Shown: positions 1 to 10,778 of the stretch, piece by piece | How positions within the stretch are numbered: position 1 is the first letter of the stretch | Layout: each line of letters starts with the position of its first letter | Origin: a bacterium | Lineage (GTDB): Bacteria > UBA10199 > JACPAL01 > GCA-016699445 | Length of the DNA: 39,774 nt | Assembly: GCA_035454885.1 (NCBI GenBank) | Contig: DATIGE010000067.1 | Coordinates: 1-39,774 of the forward strand | Reading direction: 5' to 3' | Translations under genes and position numbers: made by a program | The notes under the pieces: generated by a model | Told to the model about the DNA's origin: nothing | Databases searched by the model: none | Seen by the model: only the letters and a program-made list of their open reading frames with translations

Positions 1-1
1 G

Positions 2-83
2 TGCCGGGAGGGGGACTCGAACCCCCACGGCTTGCGCCATACGCCCCTCAAACGTACGTGTCTGCCAGTTCCACCATCCCGGC
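2..83 (-). tRNA. tRNA-Leu (anticodon GAG)
   Basis: Read on the minus strand, the 7-bp acceptor stem GCCGGGA/TCCCGGC closes a full cloverleaf. The anticodon stem TACGT/GCGTA encloses the loop TTGAGGG, giving anticodon GAG, which reads CUC leucine codons. A long variable arm (GGC-GCAA-GCC) is present, as expected of a class II leucine tRNA. The T-stem is GGGGG/CCCCC with a TTCGAGT loop. The discriminator base is A. Whether CCA is encoded cannot be judged, because the window begins one base after the discriminator. It lies downstream of secG on the same strand. Confidence 0.96.
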
Positions 84-175
84 GTTCCGCTCGGACCGGC
101 AAAGCCGGATCCTCGCTATAGTCATGGGGAGATCCTGCTCTCCCCCTGAAACCCCCATCGAAGGGAGTAAATAAG
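84..175 (-). other. secG to tRNA-Leu intergenic gap with two hairpins
   Basis: Two inverted repeats are visible. GGGGAGA (126-132) pairs with TCTCCCC (139-145), a 7-bp stem with a 6-nt loop. CCGGC (96-100) pairs with GCCGG (104-108). The first lies just after secG in the reading direction of the glycolytic operon and may slow or end its transcription, but no U-run follows, so it is not a clear intrinsic terminator. TATAGC (minus strand, 115-120) is a possible -10 for the tRNA; no matching -35 was found. Confidence 0.3.
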
Positions 176-499
176 CTACTGTTGCGTCTCCGGCGTTGTC
201 AACGGGGCCGCGGGGGCCGTTTCGACCGACGGCGGCAAGGGCACCTTGCCCAGGACGGAGCCTCGGCCCCCGTTCTTCGACAGGGACACGAGGCTCAAGG
301 ACGTCGTCAGAAAGATCAAAGCCACCACCGCCGTCAACTTGTTCAAAAAGGTCGCCGCGCCCCGTGGACCGAAGAGCGTCTGCGAGCCTCCCGCGCCGAA
401 CGCCGCGCCGATATCCGCGCCCTTGCCGGCCTGGAGGAGGATCACGATGATCAGAAAGAAGCAGACGATGTAGTGAATGACGGTCACGAGTAATTCCAT
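176..499 (-). CDS. secG: Preprotein translocase subunit SecG
   Basis: This 107-residue protein is the small SecYEG channel subunit that helps SecA-driven export at the inner membrane. Two transmembrane segments are visible (about residues 3-23 and 53-73). Between them lies the typical glycine-rich cytoplasmic loop with [13 protein letters not shown] and TLFG. The tail after the second segment is rich in Pro, Thr and Ala. The start at 499 (MELLVTV) gives the family length. The reading frame stays open far upstream, but that part only antisenses or overlaps tpiA. It sits 8 bp behind tpiA as the last gene of the gap-pgk-tpiA-secG operon. A tpiA-secG link is common in bacteria. Confident. Confidence 0.95.
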   Translation of the reverse strand: MELLVTVIHYIVCFFLIIVILLQAGKGADIGAAFGAGGSQTLFGPRGAATFLNKLTAVVALIFLTTSLSLVSLSKNGGRGSVLGKVPLPPSVETAPAAPLTTPETQQ

Positions 500-507
500 A
501 AACTCTC

Positions 508-1266
508 CTATTTTCCCTTTGCCGCGATGATCTTTAAGAACTTGTCGATGGACAGGCTCGACCCGCCCACGAGGAATCCGTCCACGTTCCCCGCCTGAGC
601 CAGCTCGGGGGCCGTCTCCGGCGTTACGCTGCCTCCATAGAGAAGGCGGATCGCGTTCGACGCCGGGGCGTCGTAGGACTTGGCGATGAAGTTTCTGATG
701 AAATGAAGGGCCGACTCGACGTCGTCGGGCTTGGCCGTCTGTCCGGTCCCGATCGCCCAAACGGGCTCGTAGGCAACCACGACGTTCGGAAGCTCGCCCA
801 TGGGGATGCCTTGCAGCCCCTTCTTGATCTGGGTCTCGATCACGGCCTCCGTCTTGCCCGCCTTCCGCTGGTCCCAGGTCTCGCCGATGCAAACGACCGG
901 CGTGATCTCCAGTGTCAGGGCGGTCAACGCCTTGCGGTTGACTCCTTCGTCCGTTTCCGAAAAATGCTGCCGCCGTTCCGAATGGCCCAAGAGGACCATG
1001 GCGCAGCCCGCGTCCTTGAGAAAGGCGCCCGAGATTTCCCCCGTGAACGCCCCTTCGGTCTCCCAGTGCATGTTTTGGGCCGCCAGGAGAATGGGGGTCT
1101 CCTGCAGGGCCACGTGGGCGGTATAGAGGGACGTGAAGGGCGGGGCGACGGCGACGTCCGCCGCGGTCGCGGCGGGGAGCTTGTGGCGAAGCTCGGTGAT
1201 GAGCTTGAGGGTCTCCTCCAGCGTCCCATGCATCTTCCAATTTCCGACAATGAGAGGCTTGCGCAT
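508..1266 (-). CDS. tpiA: Triosephosphate isomerase
   Basis: The 252-residue cytosolic TIM-barrel enzyme interconverts dihydroxyacetone phosphate and glyceraldehyde 3-phosphate in glycolysis and gluconeogenesis. The N-terminus has the substrate-binding lysine in GNWKMHG. The electrophilic histidine lies in LLGHSERR, the catalytic glutamate in YEPVWAIGTG, and the phosphate-binding loop in LLYGGSVTPE. The C-terminus carries DGFLVGGSSL. Length is normal and all key residues are present. It begins 18 bp after pgk and ends 8 bp before secG, so it is part of one transcript with gap and pgk. Confident. Confidence 0.98.
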   Translation of the reverse strand: MRKPLIVGNWKMHGTLEETLKLITELRHKLPAATAADVAVAPPFTSLYTAHVALQETPILLAAQNMHWETEGAFTGEISGAFLKDAGCAMVLLGHSERRQHFSETDEGVNRKALTALTLEITPVVCIGETWDQRKAGKTEAVIETQIKKGLQGIPMGELPNVVVAYEPVWAIGTGQTAKPDDVESALHFIRNFIAKSYDAPASNAIRLLYGGSVTPETAPELAQAGNVDGFLVGGSSLSIDKFLKIIAAKGK

Positions 1267-1284
1267 GATGGGTTCAGATTTTTC

Positions 1285-2451
1285 TTAGATTTCAAGGGCC
1301 GTGAGGCCCGGAAGGCCCTTGCCTTCCAAGAACTCCAACGCGGCGCCGCCGCCCGTGGAGAGGTGCGTGATCCGGGCCTCGACACCGGCCATCTTGACGG
1401 CCGCGAGACTCTCGCCTCCGCCGACCACGGAAACAGCCTCCGACTCGGCAATGGCGCGGGCAACCGTCAGGCTGCCCTCGGCGAAGGGCGCGTACTCGAA
1501 CACCCCCATCGGCCCGTTCCAAAAAACGGTCTTCGCCCGCTTGAGGACCTCCGCATACTGCCGCGCCGTCTCGGGGCCGATGTCCAAACCCATCTTTCCC
1601 TCGGGAACCTGGGCGGCCACCGCGGCCACGGAATTCGCGGCGATCTTGTCCGCCACGCGGTGGTCGACCGGAAGGCGCACCGGCACGTCGTTGTCCTTCG
1701 CCTTTTGGAGGATGCGCTGGGCGACGTAGAGTTTGTCGTCCTCGCACTTGGACTTGCCGATGGGACGGCCCATCGCCTTCAGAAAGGTATAGGCGAGCCC
1801 GCCTCCCAAGAGGAGCTCGTCCACCTTTCCGACCAGGTGCTCGATCAGCCCGATCTTGTCGGAGACCTTGGCCCCTCCGAGAACCGCGACAAAAGGCCGC
1901 GCGGGACGGCCCAGGAGAGGGCTCAGGTACTCGAGCTCCTTGCGGACCAGGAGCCCCGCGCCTTTTTCCTTAAAGTGTTTCACCATGCCGACGGTGGAGG
2001 CGTGGGCGCGGTGCATGGTTCCGAAGGCGTCATTCACATAGACCTCCGCGAGCTGCGCGAGGGCCTGGGCAAAGCCCGGGTCATTCGCCTCTTCTTCCTT
2101 GTGAAACCGGAGATTCTCCAAGAGAAGGACTTCGCCCTCCCGGAGATCATGCGCAAGTTTCTTGGCGGCATCGCCGACGCAATCCTCCGGAAGGATCACG
2201 GGACGGCCCAGGAGCTCCGCCAGCTTCTCGGCAACGGGCACGAGCGTCTCGGAGGCCTCATGGCCCTTGGGGCGGCCCAGGTGCGATCCCAGGATGATCT
2301 TGGCCTTCTGGTCCATGAGGTATTGGATGGTCGGCAGGGCCTCGCGGATGCGGGTGTCGTCCTGGATGTGTCCGCCGTCATGCGGGACGTTGAAGTCCAC
2401 GCGCACAAAGACGCGACGGCCCGCCACGTTGAGTTGATCGACGTACTTCAT
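1285..2451 (-). CDS. pgk: Phosphoglycerate kinase
   Basis: The 388-residue enzyme transfers the acyl phosphate of 1,3-bisphosphoglycerate to ADP. The N-terminal substrate motif is VFVRVDFNVP, followed by LGSHLGRPKG. LLLENLRFHKEE and NDAFGTMHRAHAS line the active site. The C-terminal nucleotide-binding half contains VLGGAKVSDKIG, FWNGPMGVFE and VVGGGESLAAV. Length matches bacterial PGKs. The start codon overlaps the gap stop codon (ATGA), which implies translational coupling. It sits in second place in the operon, after gap and before tpiA, so consecutive glycolytic steps are made together. Confident. Confidence 0.98.
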   Translation of the reverse strand: MKYVDQLNVAGRRVFVRVDFNVPHDGGHIQDDTRIREALPTIQYLMDQKAKIILGSHLGRPKGHEASETLVPVAEKLAELLGRPVILPEDCVGDAAKKLAHDLREGEVLLLENLRFHKEEEANDPGFAQALAQLAEVYVNDAFGTMHRAHASTVGMVKHFKEKGAGLLVRKELEYLSPLLGRPARPFVAVLGGAKVSDKIGLIEHLVGKVDELLLGGGLAYTFLKAMGRPIGKSKCEDDKLYVAQRILQKAKDNDVPVRLPVDHRVADKIAANSVAAVAAQVPEGKMGLDIGPETARQYAEVLKRAKTVFWNGPMGVFEYAPFAEGSLTVARAIAESEAVSVVGGGESLAAVKMAGVEARITHLSTGGGAALEFLEGKGLPGLTALEI

Positions 2452-3464
2452 AGGCCCTTGGCCACCAAGCCCGCCACATCGAGCATGCGGTGGGAGAAGC
2501 CGGTCTCATTATCGTACCAGGCCATGACCTTGACCAGACGGTTCTCGATGGCCGCGGTCTGCTGGGTGTCGATGGTGGCGGACTCCCAGGTTCCGTTGAA
2601 GTCGATGGAGACGAGGGGTTCGTCGCAGATGCTCAAGATGCCGTTCAAGGGTCCGGCGGCCGCCTTCCGGTAGGCGTCGTTGACGGCCTGGACGGAGGCC
2701 GGCTTGTTGACCGAGCAGACCAGGTCGACGAGCGAGACGTTCGGCGTCGGAACGCGGATGGAGGTCCCGTCGAGCTTGCCGGCGAGCTCCGGCATGACGA
2801 CGCCGATCGACTTGGCCGCGCCGGTGGTCGTCGGAATCATCGAAAGGGCTCCGGCGCGGGCCCGGCGCAGGTCCTTGTGGTACTTGTCCAAAATCTTCTG
2901 GTCGTTCGTGTAGGAGTGGATCGTCGTCATGAACCCGCGCTCGATCCCGAAATTTTCGTGAAGAACCTTCGCGACGGGGGCCAGACAGTTGGTCGTGCAG
3001 GAGGCGTTCGAGATCAGGTGGTGCTTGGCGGGATCGTAGGTCTTCTCGTTCACGCCGAGCACGAGGGTGACGTCCGGGTTTTTTGCCGGGGCGCTGATGA
3101 TGACCTTCTTCACGCCCTTGCGCTTCAGGTGGAGCTGGGCCTTTTCGCGGTCCGTGAACTTGCCGGTGCATTCCAAGACGATGTCGACGCCGTACTCGTC
3201 CCAGGGGATCTCGTCCGGGTTCGGATGGGAGCAGAGGGCGATCCGCTTGGAGCCGCCGATGACGATGGAATTCCCTTCGCCCTTCAGGTCCGCGTGAAGG
3301 CGTCCGTGGACGGAGTCGTACTTGAGGAGGTGGGCGAAGGACGACGCCTCCGTCTTGTCGTTGATGACGACGATGTCAAAGCCGTCGAAGTTCCGCTCGA
3401 CCCAAGCGGACACGATGCCCTTGCCGATGCGCCCGAGACCGTTGATGCCGACCTTGACCGCCAT
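2448..3464 (-). CDS. gap: Glyceraldehyde-3-phosphate dehydrogenase
   Basis: The 338-residue NAD-type dehydrogenase oxidises glyceraldehyde 3-phosphate to 1,3-bisphosphoglycerate. The Rossmann motif GINGLGRIGK opens the protein. The acidic residue in VINDKTE fits NAD preference. The catalytic cysteine is in SNASCTTNC, with the partner histidine in TTIHSYTNDQ. The C-terminal WYDNETGFSHRM motif is intact. A Shine-Dalgarno GAGGAG precedes the ATG by 5 nt, and a TTGACG/TATACC promoter lies immediately upstream. It is the first gene of the gap-pgk-tpiA-secG operon. Confident. Confidence 0.98.
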   Translation of the reverse strand: MAVKVGINGLGRIGKGIVSAWVERNFDGFDIVVINDKTEASSFAHLLKYDSVHGRLHADLKGEGNSIVIGGSKRIALCSHPNPDEIPWDEYGVDIVLECTGKFTDREKAQLHLKRKGVKKVIISAPAKNPDVTLVLGVNEKTYDPAKHHLISNASCTTNCLAPVAKVLHENFGIERGFMTTIHSYTNDQKILDKYHKDLRRARAGALSMIPTTTGAAKSIGVVMPELAGKLDGTSIRVPTPNVSLVDLVCSVNKPASVQAVNDAYRKAAAGPLNGILSICDEPLVSIDFNGTWESATIDTQQTAAIENRLVKVMAWYDNETGFSHRMLDVAGLVAKGL

Positions 3465-3490
3465 GAGTCTCCTCGTCTTCCAAAAGAAAT

Positions 3491-3525
3491 CGCGCGGGTA
3501 TACTCCGCGCGCGTAACCCCGTCAA
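3491..3525 (-). promoter_or_regulatory. Promoter of gap operon with inverted repeat around the -10
   Basis: On the minus strand, TTGACG (3520-3525) is separated by 17 nt from TATACC (3497-3502), followed by a leader of about 25 nt with a GAGGAG ribosome site. The inverted repeat CGCGCGG (3491-3497) and CCGCGCG (3505-3511) brackets the -10 box, so a dimeric repressor could bind there. The operator role is inference. Confidence 0.6.
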
Positions 3526-3534
3526 CCCCTCGAA

Positions 3535-3807
3535 CTACCGCCCTTTTTTGGACATCTCCTCCTCGAAATACTTCCGGTAGAGGACCTCCCACTCCCGGCT
3601 TCCCTCCAGGACCCCCCGTTTGAGGGTCGCGATCTTGTCGCGGGCGGCCTGATCGGCGGCGTCTTCCACCTTGACATAGTCTATCAGGGTTTTCTTGATC
3701 TCGCGATGGGCCCGGTCGTCGTCGGCATAGACCGCCGATCCGTCCTTGATGAGACCCTTATGGATGATATGGGCGAGGTGCGAGATGCGATCTTCCGAAA
3801 ATTTCAT
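3535..3807 (-). CDS. DUF507 family protein (second copy)
   Basis: This 90-residue, highly charged, probably all-helical protein opens with MKFSEDRISHLA and resembles DUF507, a family of unknown function found mainly in deltaproteobacteria-like genomes and Aquificae. There is no signal peptide or membrane segment. Its ATG overlaps the stop codon of the upstream DUF507 gene by 4 bp, so the two are translationally coupled and may form a heteromeric pair. It ends about 10 bp before the -35 of the gap promoter, so transcription may run on into the glycolytic operon. The family call is by recognition only; function unknown. Confidence 0.75.
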   Translation of the reverse strand: MKFSEDRISHLAHIIHKGLIKDGSAVYADDDRAHREIKKTLIDYVKVEDAADQAARDKIATLKRGVLEGSREWEVLYRKYFEEEMSKKGR

Positions 3808-4085
3808 AGAATGAACTTCCGATCCTTCGCGACCTGCTTCTTGATCATCGTGTAGGCCTTTTGCGGGTCGATCGATCCCGAGGCGATCTGGGCGCGGTAT
3901 TGCTCCATCAGCTTTTTGACTTCCTCCTCGATGGAAACCTCTTCCTCCAGATTCTTGAAGATCAGGGACTCGACCTTTTCGACGAGCTTTTCATGGGGGA
4001 CCTTGGGCTCGATCAAGGCGTGCGCCGTCAGGTTCTTCATCACCAGTTCGGCGATCTTCCGGATCTCTTCGCGCTTGAGTTTCAC
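3804..4085 (-). CDS. DUF507 family protein (first copy)
   Basis: This 93-residue charged helical protein begins VKLKREEIRKIAELV, a typical DUF507 opening. Start choice: the frame is open to an ATG at 4121, but a GTG at 4085 has GGAGG about 8 nt upstream and matches the family N-terminus, so GTG is chosen. It has an acidic middle region (NLEEEVSIEEEV) and a lysine-rich end. The stop codon overlaps the start of the second DUF507 gene. Function is unknown. Tandem divergent copies suggest a complex of two paralogues, which is inference. Confidence 0.8.
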   Translation of the reverse strand: MKLKREEIRKIAELVMKNLTAHALIEPKVPHEKLVEKVESLIFKNLEEEVSIEEEVKKLMEQYRAQIASGSIDPQKAYTMIKKQVAKDRKFIL

Positions 4086-4197
4086 GATGAACACCTCCAG
4101 CAATCCACGCCTGAATCGCACCCGAAGGGTGTGAGGGAGGCTTCTAGTCTGAAAACCCCTCGAAATTCAAACGGTTTTAACGTAAATTCACTCTCAT

Positions 4198-5217
4198 ATG
4201 ATTATTGTCATGAAAGTTGGGGCCACCAAGAAAGACGTCGACCACGTCTCCGAGGAGATCAAGCGTCTGGGATTCCGGCCGCACGTGATCCATGGGGAGG
4301 AGCGGACGGTCATCGCCTGCATCGGCCACGAAAAGAAAAAAAAGGACCTCTTCGCCCTCCAAAGCGCGGAGGGGGTCGAGGCGGTGGTTCCGATCTCCAA
4401 GCCCTACAAGCTGGCGAGCCGGGAGACGCGCAAGGCGACGTCCGTCATCCCCTTGGGCGGGGGCGTCGAGATCGGAGGGCCGAGGGTCTGCGTGATGGCG
4501 GGCCCGTGCTCCGTGGAGAGCGAGAAGCAAATCCTGGAAACCGCCCGGGCGGTCAAAGAGGCGGGCGCCCAGGTGCTTCGCGGCGGTGCCTTCAAGCCCC
4601 GGACCTCGCCCTACGACTTTCAGGGCTTGGAGGAGGAGGGTCTGAAATTCCTGGCCAAGGCCCGGAAGGAGACGGGCCTGCCGGTGATCACCGAGATCAT
4701 GGACGCCGATGACGTGGAGATGGTGGAGAAGTACGCCGACGTCCTGCAAGTGGGGGCCCGGAACGTCCAGAATTTTTCCCTGCTCAAGGAGCTCGGCCAG
4801 TCCAAGAAGCCGGTCATGCTCAAGCGCGGGATGGCGACGACGATCAAGGAGTGGCTTCTTTCGGCCGAATATATCCTCACCGGCGGCAACCCGAACGTCA
4901 TCCTCTGCGAGCGGGGCATCCGCACCTTCGAGACGGCGACGCGGAACACGCTCGATTTGAACGCCGTGCCGGTCTTGCGGGAGCTCACGCACCTGCCCAT
5001 CGTCGTCGACCCGTCCCACGGGACGGGGAGCTGGCAGTATGTTCAGCCGATGGCCCTGGCCTCGGTCGCCGCCGGCGCGGACGGCCTCATGATTGAGGTC
5101 CACCCCAGGCCGGAAGAGGCCCTCTCCGACGGGGCCCAGTCGCTGACGTTCAAGAAGTTCGATGAGTTGATGGGGAAGCTCCGCCCGTTGGCGGCAGTCT
5201 TGGGACGAAGCGTCTAG
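4198..5217 (+). CDS. aroF: 3-deoxy-7-phosphoheptulonate (DAHP) synthase, type I beta
   Basis: The 339-residue enzyme condenses phosphoenolpyruvate with erythrose 4-phosphate, the first step of the shikimate pathway. Residues 1-70 form a ferredoxin-like regulatory domain ([14 protein letters not shown]) seen in the I-beta subclass, where it can mediate feedback inhibition by aromatic amino acids. The catalytic barrel shows [40 protein letters not shown] and VDPSHGTG. No Shine-Dalgarno precedes the ATG; an A/T-rich TAAATT at 4183-4188 is a weak -10 and would give a near-leaderless mRNA. It is monocistronic and converges on gyrB with only 8 bp between the stops. The subclass could also be named aroG or aroH. 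Confidence 0.93.
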   Translation: MIIVMKVGATKKDVDHVSEEIKRLGFRPHVIHGEERTVIACIGHEKKKKDLFALQSAEGVEAVVPISKPYKLASRETRKATSVIPLGGGVEIGGPRVCVMAGPCSVESEKQILETARAVKEAGAQVLRGGAFKPRTSPYDFQGLEEEGLKFLAKARKETGLPVITEIMDADDVEMVEKYADVLQVGARNVQNFSLLKELGQSKKPVMLKRGMATTIKEWLLSAEYILTGGNPNVILCERGIRTFETATRNTLDLNAVPVLRELTHLPIVVDPSHGTGSWQYVQPMALASVAAGADGLMIEVHPRPEEALSDGAQSLTFKKFDELMGKLRPLAAVLGRSV

Positions 5218-5225
5218 AAAATACC

Positions 5226-7751
<2,526 letters not shown>

Positions 7752-7803
7752 CTAAAACTGTAACAATATCAAATACTTATGATGTGTTTTTGGCGGGAAA
7801 AAT

Positions 7804-8925
7804 CTAGATTCTCATGGGCATAACGAGGGCCAAAAAGCCACGGTCAAATTCGGAGCGAATGACGCAGGGAGAGATCTCGTCCTTGAGCTCCAAGATGAGT
7901 TTTTCGTCTTCCAAGACGCTCAGGACGTCGAGAAAATAGCGTGGATTGAACCCCACCTGAAAGGTGGCTCCCTTGTAGTCGATGGGAATTTCTTCGCTCG
8001 CCTCTCCCAAGTCCGGGTGTGAGGCGCTCACCTCCACGACCCCGGTGCCAAAATTGAAGCGGACCCCGCGGGCCTGGTCGGAGGTCATGATGGAGGCGCG
8101 TCGGAGGGCCCCCATGAGAAGGGCCCGGTCGACGGATACGATCTTTTCCGACTTTTTGGGAATCACCTGCTCGTAATTCGGAAATTCACCTTCGATCAAC
8201 CGGATCGTGAGGGAAACCTTACCCTTGTGGAAGACGATGGCCCGCTCGTCGATTGAAACAGAGAGGTTCCCTTCTCCCGTGCCGATCAGGTTCTTGATTT
8301 CGCTGACCCCTTTGCGGGGGATGATGATCCCCTTGGGCAGATTCAACTTGGCGCTGGTTTCCCGATCCGCATACGCCAGGCGATGCCCGTCGGTCGCCAC
8401 CACGCGGAGGTAGCCCTTATCCCCTTTGGCGACGCGGACGAGATAGAGACCGTTGAGGGTGTACCGGGTCTCGTCGGTCGAGGCCGCGTAAAAGGTCTTG
8501 CCGATCATTTCCTCCAGTTCGTCCGACTCGAAGGGAACCTCTTCTTTGGACGCGACCTGAGGGAGGGTTGGGAATTCCGCCGGATTCATCCCCACGACGC
8601 GGAACCGCGACTTGCCGGAAGCGATCTCGATCCCAAAGTCCCCTTTTTTGGAAAGATGGATGATCTCCTCGGGGGCCTCTTTCACAATTTCATAGAGATT
8701 GCGTGCGTTGACGACCACCCGCCCCGGCGCCTTGATCTCCGCGCCTCCCTCCGCGACCAGGGCGATCTCCAGATCGGTCGCTGAAACCTTGAGGGTATTT
8801 GAGGACTTGTCGCCCGTTTCCAGGAGGATGTTGGAAAGGATGGGCATGGTTCCCCGTTTTTCGACGATTCCCTGGGACCATTTGAGAAGGTTGAGAAAGT
8901 CGGTTTTTTTGATTTTCAGTTCCAT
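7804..8925 (-). CDS. dnaN: DNA polymerase III beta sliding clamp
   Basis: This 373-residue protein forms the dimeric ring that tethers replicative polymerases to DNA. Three repeated clamp domains are visible, starting MELKIKKTDFLNLLKW, then near residue 130 (EMIGKTFYAASTDETRYTLNGL, residues quoted in part) and near residue 250 (VDRALLMGALRRAS). The C-terminus LALVMPMRI matches the family end that forms part of the peptide-binding pocket. The Shine-Dalgarno TAGGAGG lies about 8 nt before the ATG. It lies between dnaA and gyrB on the strand expected for the leading side of the left replichore. Confident. Confidence 0.98.
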   Translation of the reverse strand: MELKIKKTDFLNLLKWSQGIVEKRGTMPILSNILLETGDKSSNTLKVSATDLEIALVAEGGAEIKAPGRVVVNARNLYEIVKEAPEEIIHLSKKGDFGIEIASGKSRFRVVGMNPAEFPTLPQVASKEEVPFESDELEEMIGKTFYAASTDETRYTLNGLYLVRVAKGDKGYLRVVATDGHRLAYADRETSAKLNLPKGIIIPRKGVSEIKNLIGTGEGNLSVSIDERAIVFHKGKVSLTIRLIEGEFPNYEQVIPKKSEKIVSVDRALLMGALRRASIMTSDQARGVRFNFGTGVVEVSASHPDLGEASEEIPIDYKGATFQVGFNPRYFLDVLSVLEDEKLILELKDEISPCVIRSEFDRGFLALVMPMRI

Positions 8926-8959
8926 GAGGGATGCCTCCTAAACGCCCACTCTGTCTCTC

Positions 8960-9209
8960 TTATTTATTTAATTTAATAATTAGTTGCCGCAGAAATAGTG
9001 CGCCGATCCTAGTGGGGATAACCCGGAATGTGAAGCCTTATTTTAGGGTTAAAGGACATTCTTAAGGGCTTAAAACACCGGCAAACCCATGTGGAGAATC
9101 CGGGGATGAACGGGGATAACTCGGGTTATCCCCAAAACCGAAAAAGCATCCACACTCTCACCTTCGACAGACACACCGATCTTCATGTCTCCAGGGGGAC
9201 TTATCCCCA
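8960..9209. other. Candidate oriC part in the dnaA-dnaN intergenic region
   Basis: This 294-bp non-coding gap (8926-9219) holds an A/T-only stretch at about 8961-8983, a possible unwinding element. It also holds four near-identical 9-mers resembling DnaA boxes: TTATCCCCA at 9126-9134 and 9201-9209, the same on the other strand at 9013-9021, and TTATCCCCG on the minus strand at 9111-9119. These differ by one base from the common box TTATCCACA. The two central copies face each other as a palindrome. DnaA binding is inferred from location and sequence. The dnaN promoter must also lie here. Confidence 0.6.
9111..9134. repeat. Inverted pair of TTATCCCC boxes
   Basis: GGGGATAAC (9112-9120) and GTTATCCCC (9125-9133) form a perfect 9-bp inverted repeat with a 4-bp spacer (TCGG). 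It consists of two head-to-head DnaA-like boxes in the middle of the dnaA-dnaN gap. Confidence 0.8.
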
Positions 9210-9219
9210 GATCCATGGA

Positions 9220-10590
9220 TCAACGCGAGATGGTTTGTTCCAGGATTTCGACGTGGCTGCGGAGGGTCGAGTCGGATTCAAGGACCCTTTTGATCTTCGA
9301 AAAGGCGTGAACGACCGTCGAGTGGTCCTTGCCGCCGAACTTTTGGCCGATTTCGGGGTAGGACGACTTCACATGCTTGCGGCAGAGGTACATGGCGATC
9401 TGCCTTGGGAGGGATTGGCTCTTGATGCGACGCTTGCCGGTCAGGTCGGCGAGCTTGAGCTTGTAAAAATCGGCGACGACCTTTTGGATGTGCTCCACCG
9501 TCAGTACCCGATCGACGCCGGAGAGGACGTTTTTGAGCACGTCCTTGGCCAGGGAGATTGAAAGGGGAACGTTGTTCAACGTGGCAAAGGCATTCAGCCG
9601 GATCAGGGAGCCTTCCAGCTCCCGGACGTTCGATTTGATGTGCGAAGCGAGGAAAAGCGAAACCTCGTCCTCTAAACCGATGCCGTCATCGTCCGACTTT
9701 CTCCTCAGGATTGCGATGCGGGTCTCCAGATCGGGGACCTGGATATCCGCCAAGAGGCCCCATTCGAATCGCGAACGGAGGCGTTCCTCCAAGTCAGGGA
9801 TTTCTCGCGGGGACTTATCGCATGTCAGGACGATTTGCTTCTGCAGGTCGTAGAGATGATTGAAAGTGTGAAAGAATTCGTCCTGAGTGCGCTCCTTGCC
9901 GGCGATGAATTGGATGTCGTCGATCAGGAGGACGTCGCAGCTATCCCGGTACTTCTTTCGAAGCTCCCCCATCTTGTCAAAACGCATGCAATATATGACC
10001 TCGTTCATGAACTTTTCGGAGGAGAGGCAGATGATGCGGGCCGAGGGATTGCTTTTGAGGATCTCCAACCCGATGGCGTTCAGAAGATGGGTCTTGCCCA
10101 AGCCCACGCCGCCGTAGAGGAAGAGGGGGTTGTAGTTTCGTCCCGGGTTCTTGGCCACGGCGCGGGCCGCCGCATGGGCGAACTGGTTTGACGAGCCGAC
10201 GACGAAATGATCGAAGGAATACTTGCCCTTGAGAGAGTCATGGGCCGGAGAGGGCTGCGCGTGAGCGACGGGTGTCTTGCCTCCGGAGCCCGCTGCGATC
10301 ACCGGGGCTGCGGCGCTTTCGGAAGAAGAGGCCGCGATGACGATCTGAATGGAAAGATCAGGGCCGCCGCGCCCCTCCATCTCCTTCAAGACCTGAGGCA
10401 GGAAATTTTCTCGAATCCAATCCCGGACGAACCGGTTGCGGACTTGAATGACGGCCCGATCGTCCTCTAAGGAGGGAAGGAGCTCAACCTGACCGCTCCA
10501 GGCAGGGGAAATCCCTAAATCCCTAATCTTTTCTGCGAGAAAAGAAAACCTGGAAGGCTTGGAAGAATCAGCCAAGACGAACCTCTCCAT
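9220..10590 (-). CDS. dnaA: Chromosomal replication initiator DnaA
   Basis: This 456-residue AAA+ protein binds DnaA boxes and melts the origin. The order is an N-terminal DnaB-loading/oligomerisation domain (about 1-90), an Ala/Ser/Pro linker (about 95-125), and an ATPase with Walker A GGVGLGKTHLL and Walker B VLLIDDIQF. The C-terminal helix-turn-helix carries the signature GGKDHSTVVHAFSKI. The ATG at 10590 is preferred; the GTG at 10602 would add four residues and lies inside a DnaA box. There is no clear Shine-Dalgarno. GATAAT just before the ATG could serve as a -10, overlapping the TTATCCACA box at 10595-10603, which would allow autorepression (inference). Confidence 0.97.
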   Translation of the reverse strand: MERFVLADSSKPSRFSFLAEKIRDLGISPAWSGQVELLPSLEDDRAVIQVRNRFVRDWIRENFLPQVLKEMEGRGGPDLSIQIVIAASSSESAAAPVIAAGSGGKTPVAHAQPSPAHDSLKGKYSFDHFVVGSSNQFAHAAARAVAKNPGRNYNPLFLYGGVGLGKTHLLNAIGLEILKSNPSARIICLSSEKFMNEVIYCMRFDKMGELRKKYRDSCDVLLIDDIQFIAGKERTQDEFFHTFNHLYDLQKQIVLTCDKSPREIPDLEERLRSRFEWGLLADIQVPDLETRIAILRRKSDDDGIGLEDEVSLFLASHIKSNVRELEGSLIRLNAFATLNNVPLSISLAKDVLKNVLSGVDRVLTVEHIQKVVADFYKLKLADLTGKRRIKSQSLPRQIAMYLCRKHVKSSYPEIGQKFGGKDHSTVVHAFSKIKRVLESDSTLRSHVEILEQTISR

Positions 10591-10594
10591 GCGA

Positions 10595-10626
10595 TTATCC
10601 ACAGACTTATCAACACTTGTGGATAG
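10595..10626. other. DnaA-box cluster upstream of dnaA (candidate oriC)
   Basis: A perfect consensus box TTATCCACA lies at 10595-10603 and a one-mismatch box TTATCAACA at 10607-10615. An inverted box CTATCCACA is read on the minus strand at 10618-10626. They sit in the 332-bp gap between the divergent dnaA and rpmH, next to a strongly A/T-rich stretch (about 10700-10860). With the boxes on the other side of dnaA this makes a bipartite origin plausible. Confidence 0.7.
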
Positions 10627-10778
10627 GTTGTCGGAAGCGGCCTGATCTTGTCGTCAGGACCGCCGACTCCTTACCGAGTTTTCTCCCCGCGAGGGATGAA
10701 CCGGGAGAAAAATTTTTACGGCTTCGACTAAGTTTCAAAAAGCTGTGCGTTCATGGCAAATAAAATTTTTAATGTCTA

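Noticed and set aside
703-2673. 656-codon open frame on the plus strand across tpiA and pgk
   Set aside because: It is the antisense of well-conserved glycolytic genes; the translation has no recognisable domain and is typical of GC-rich shadow frames.
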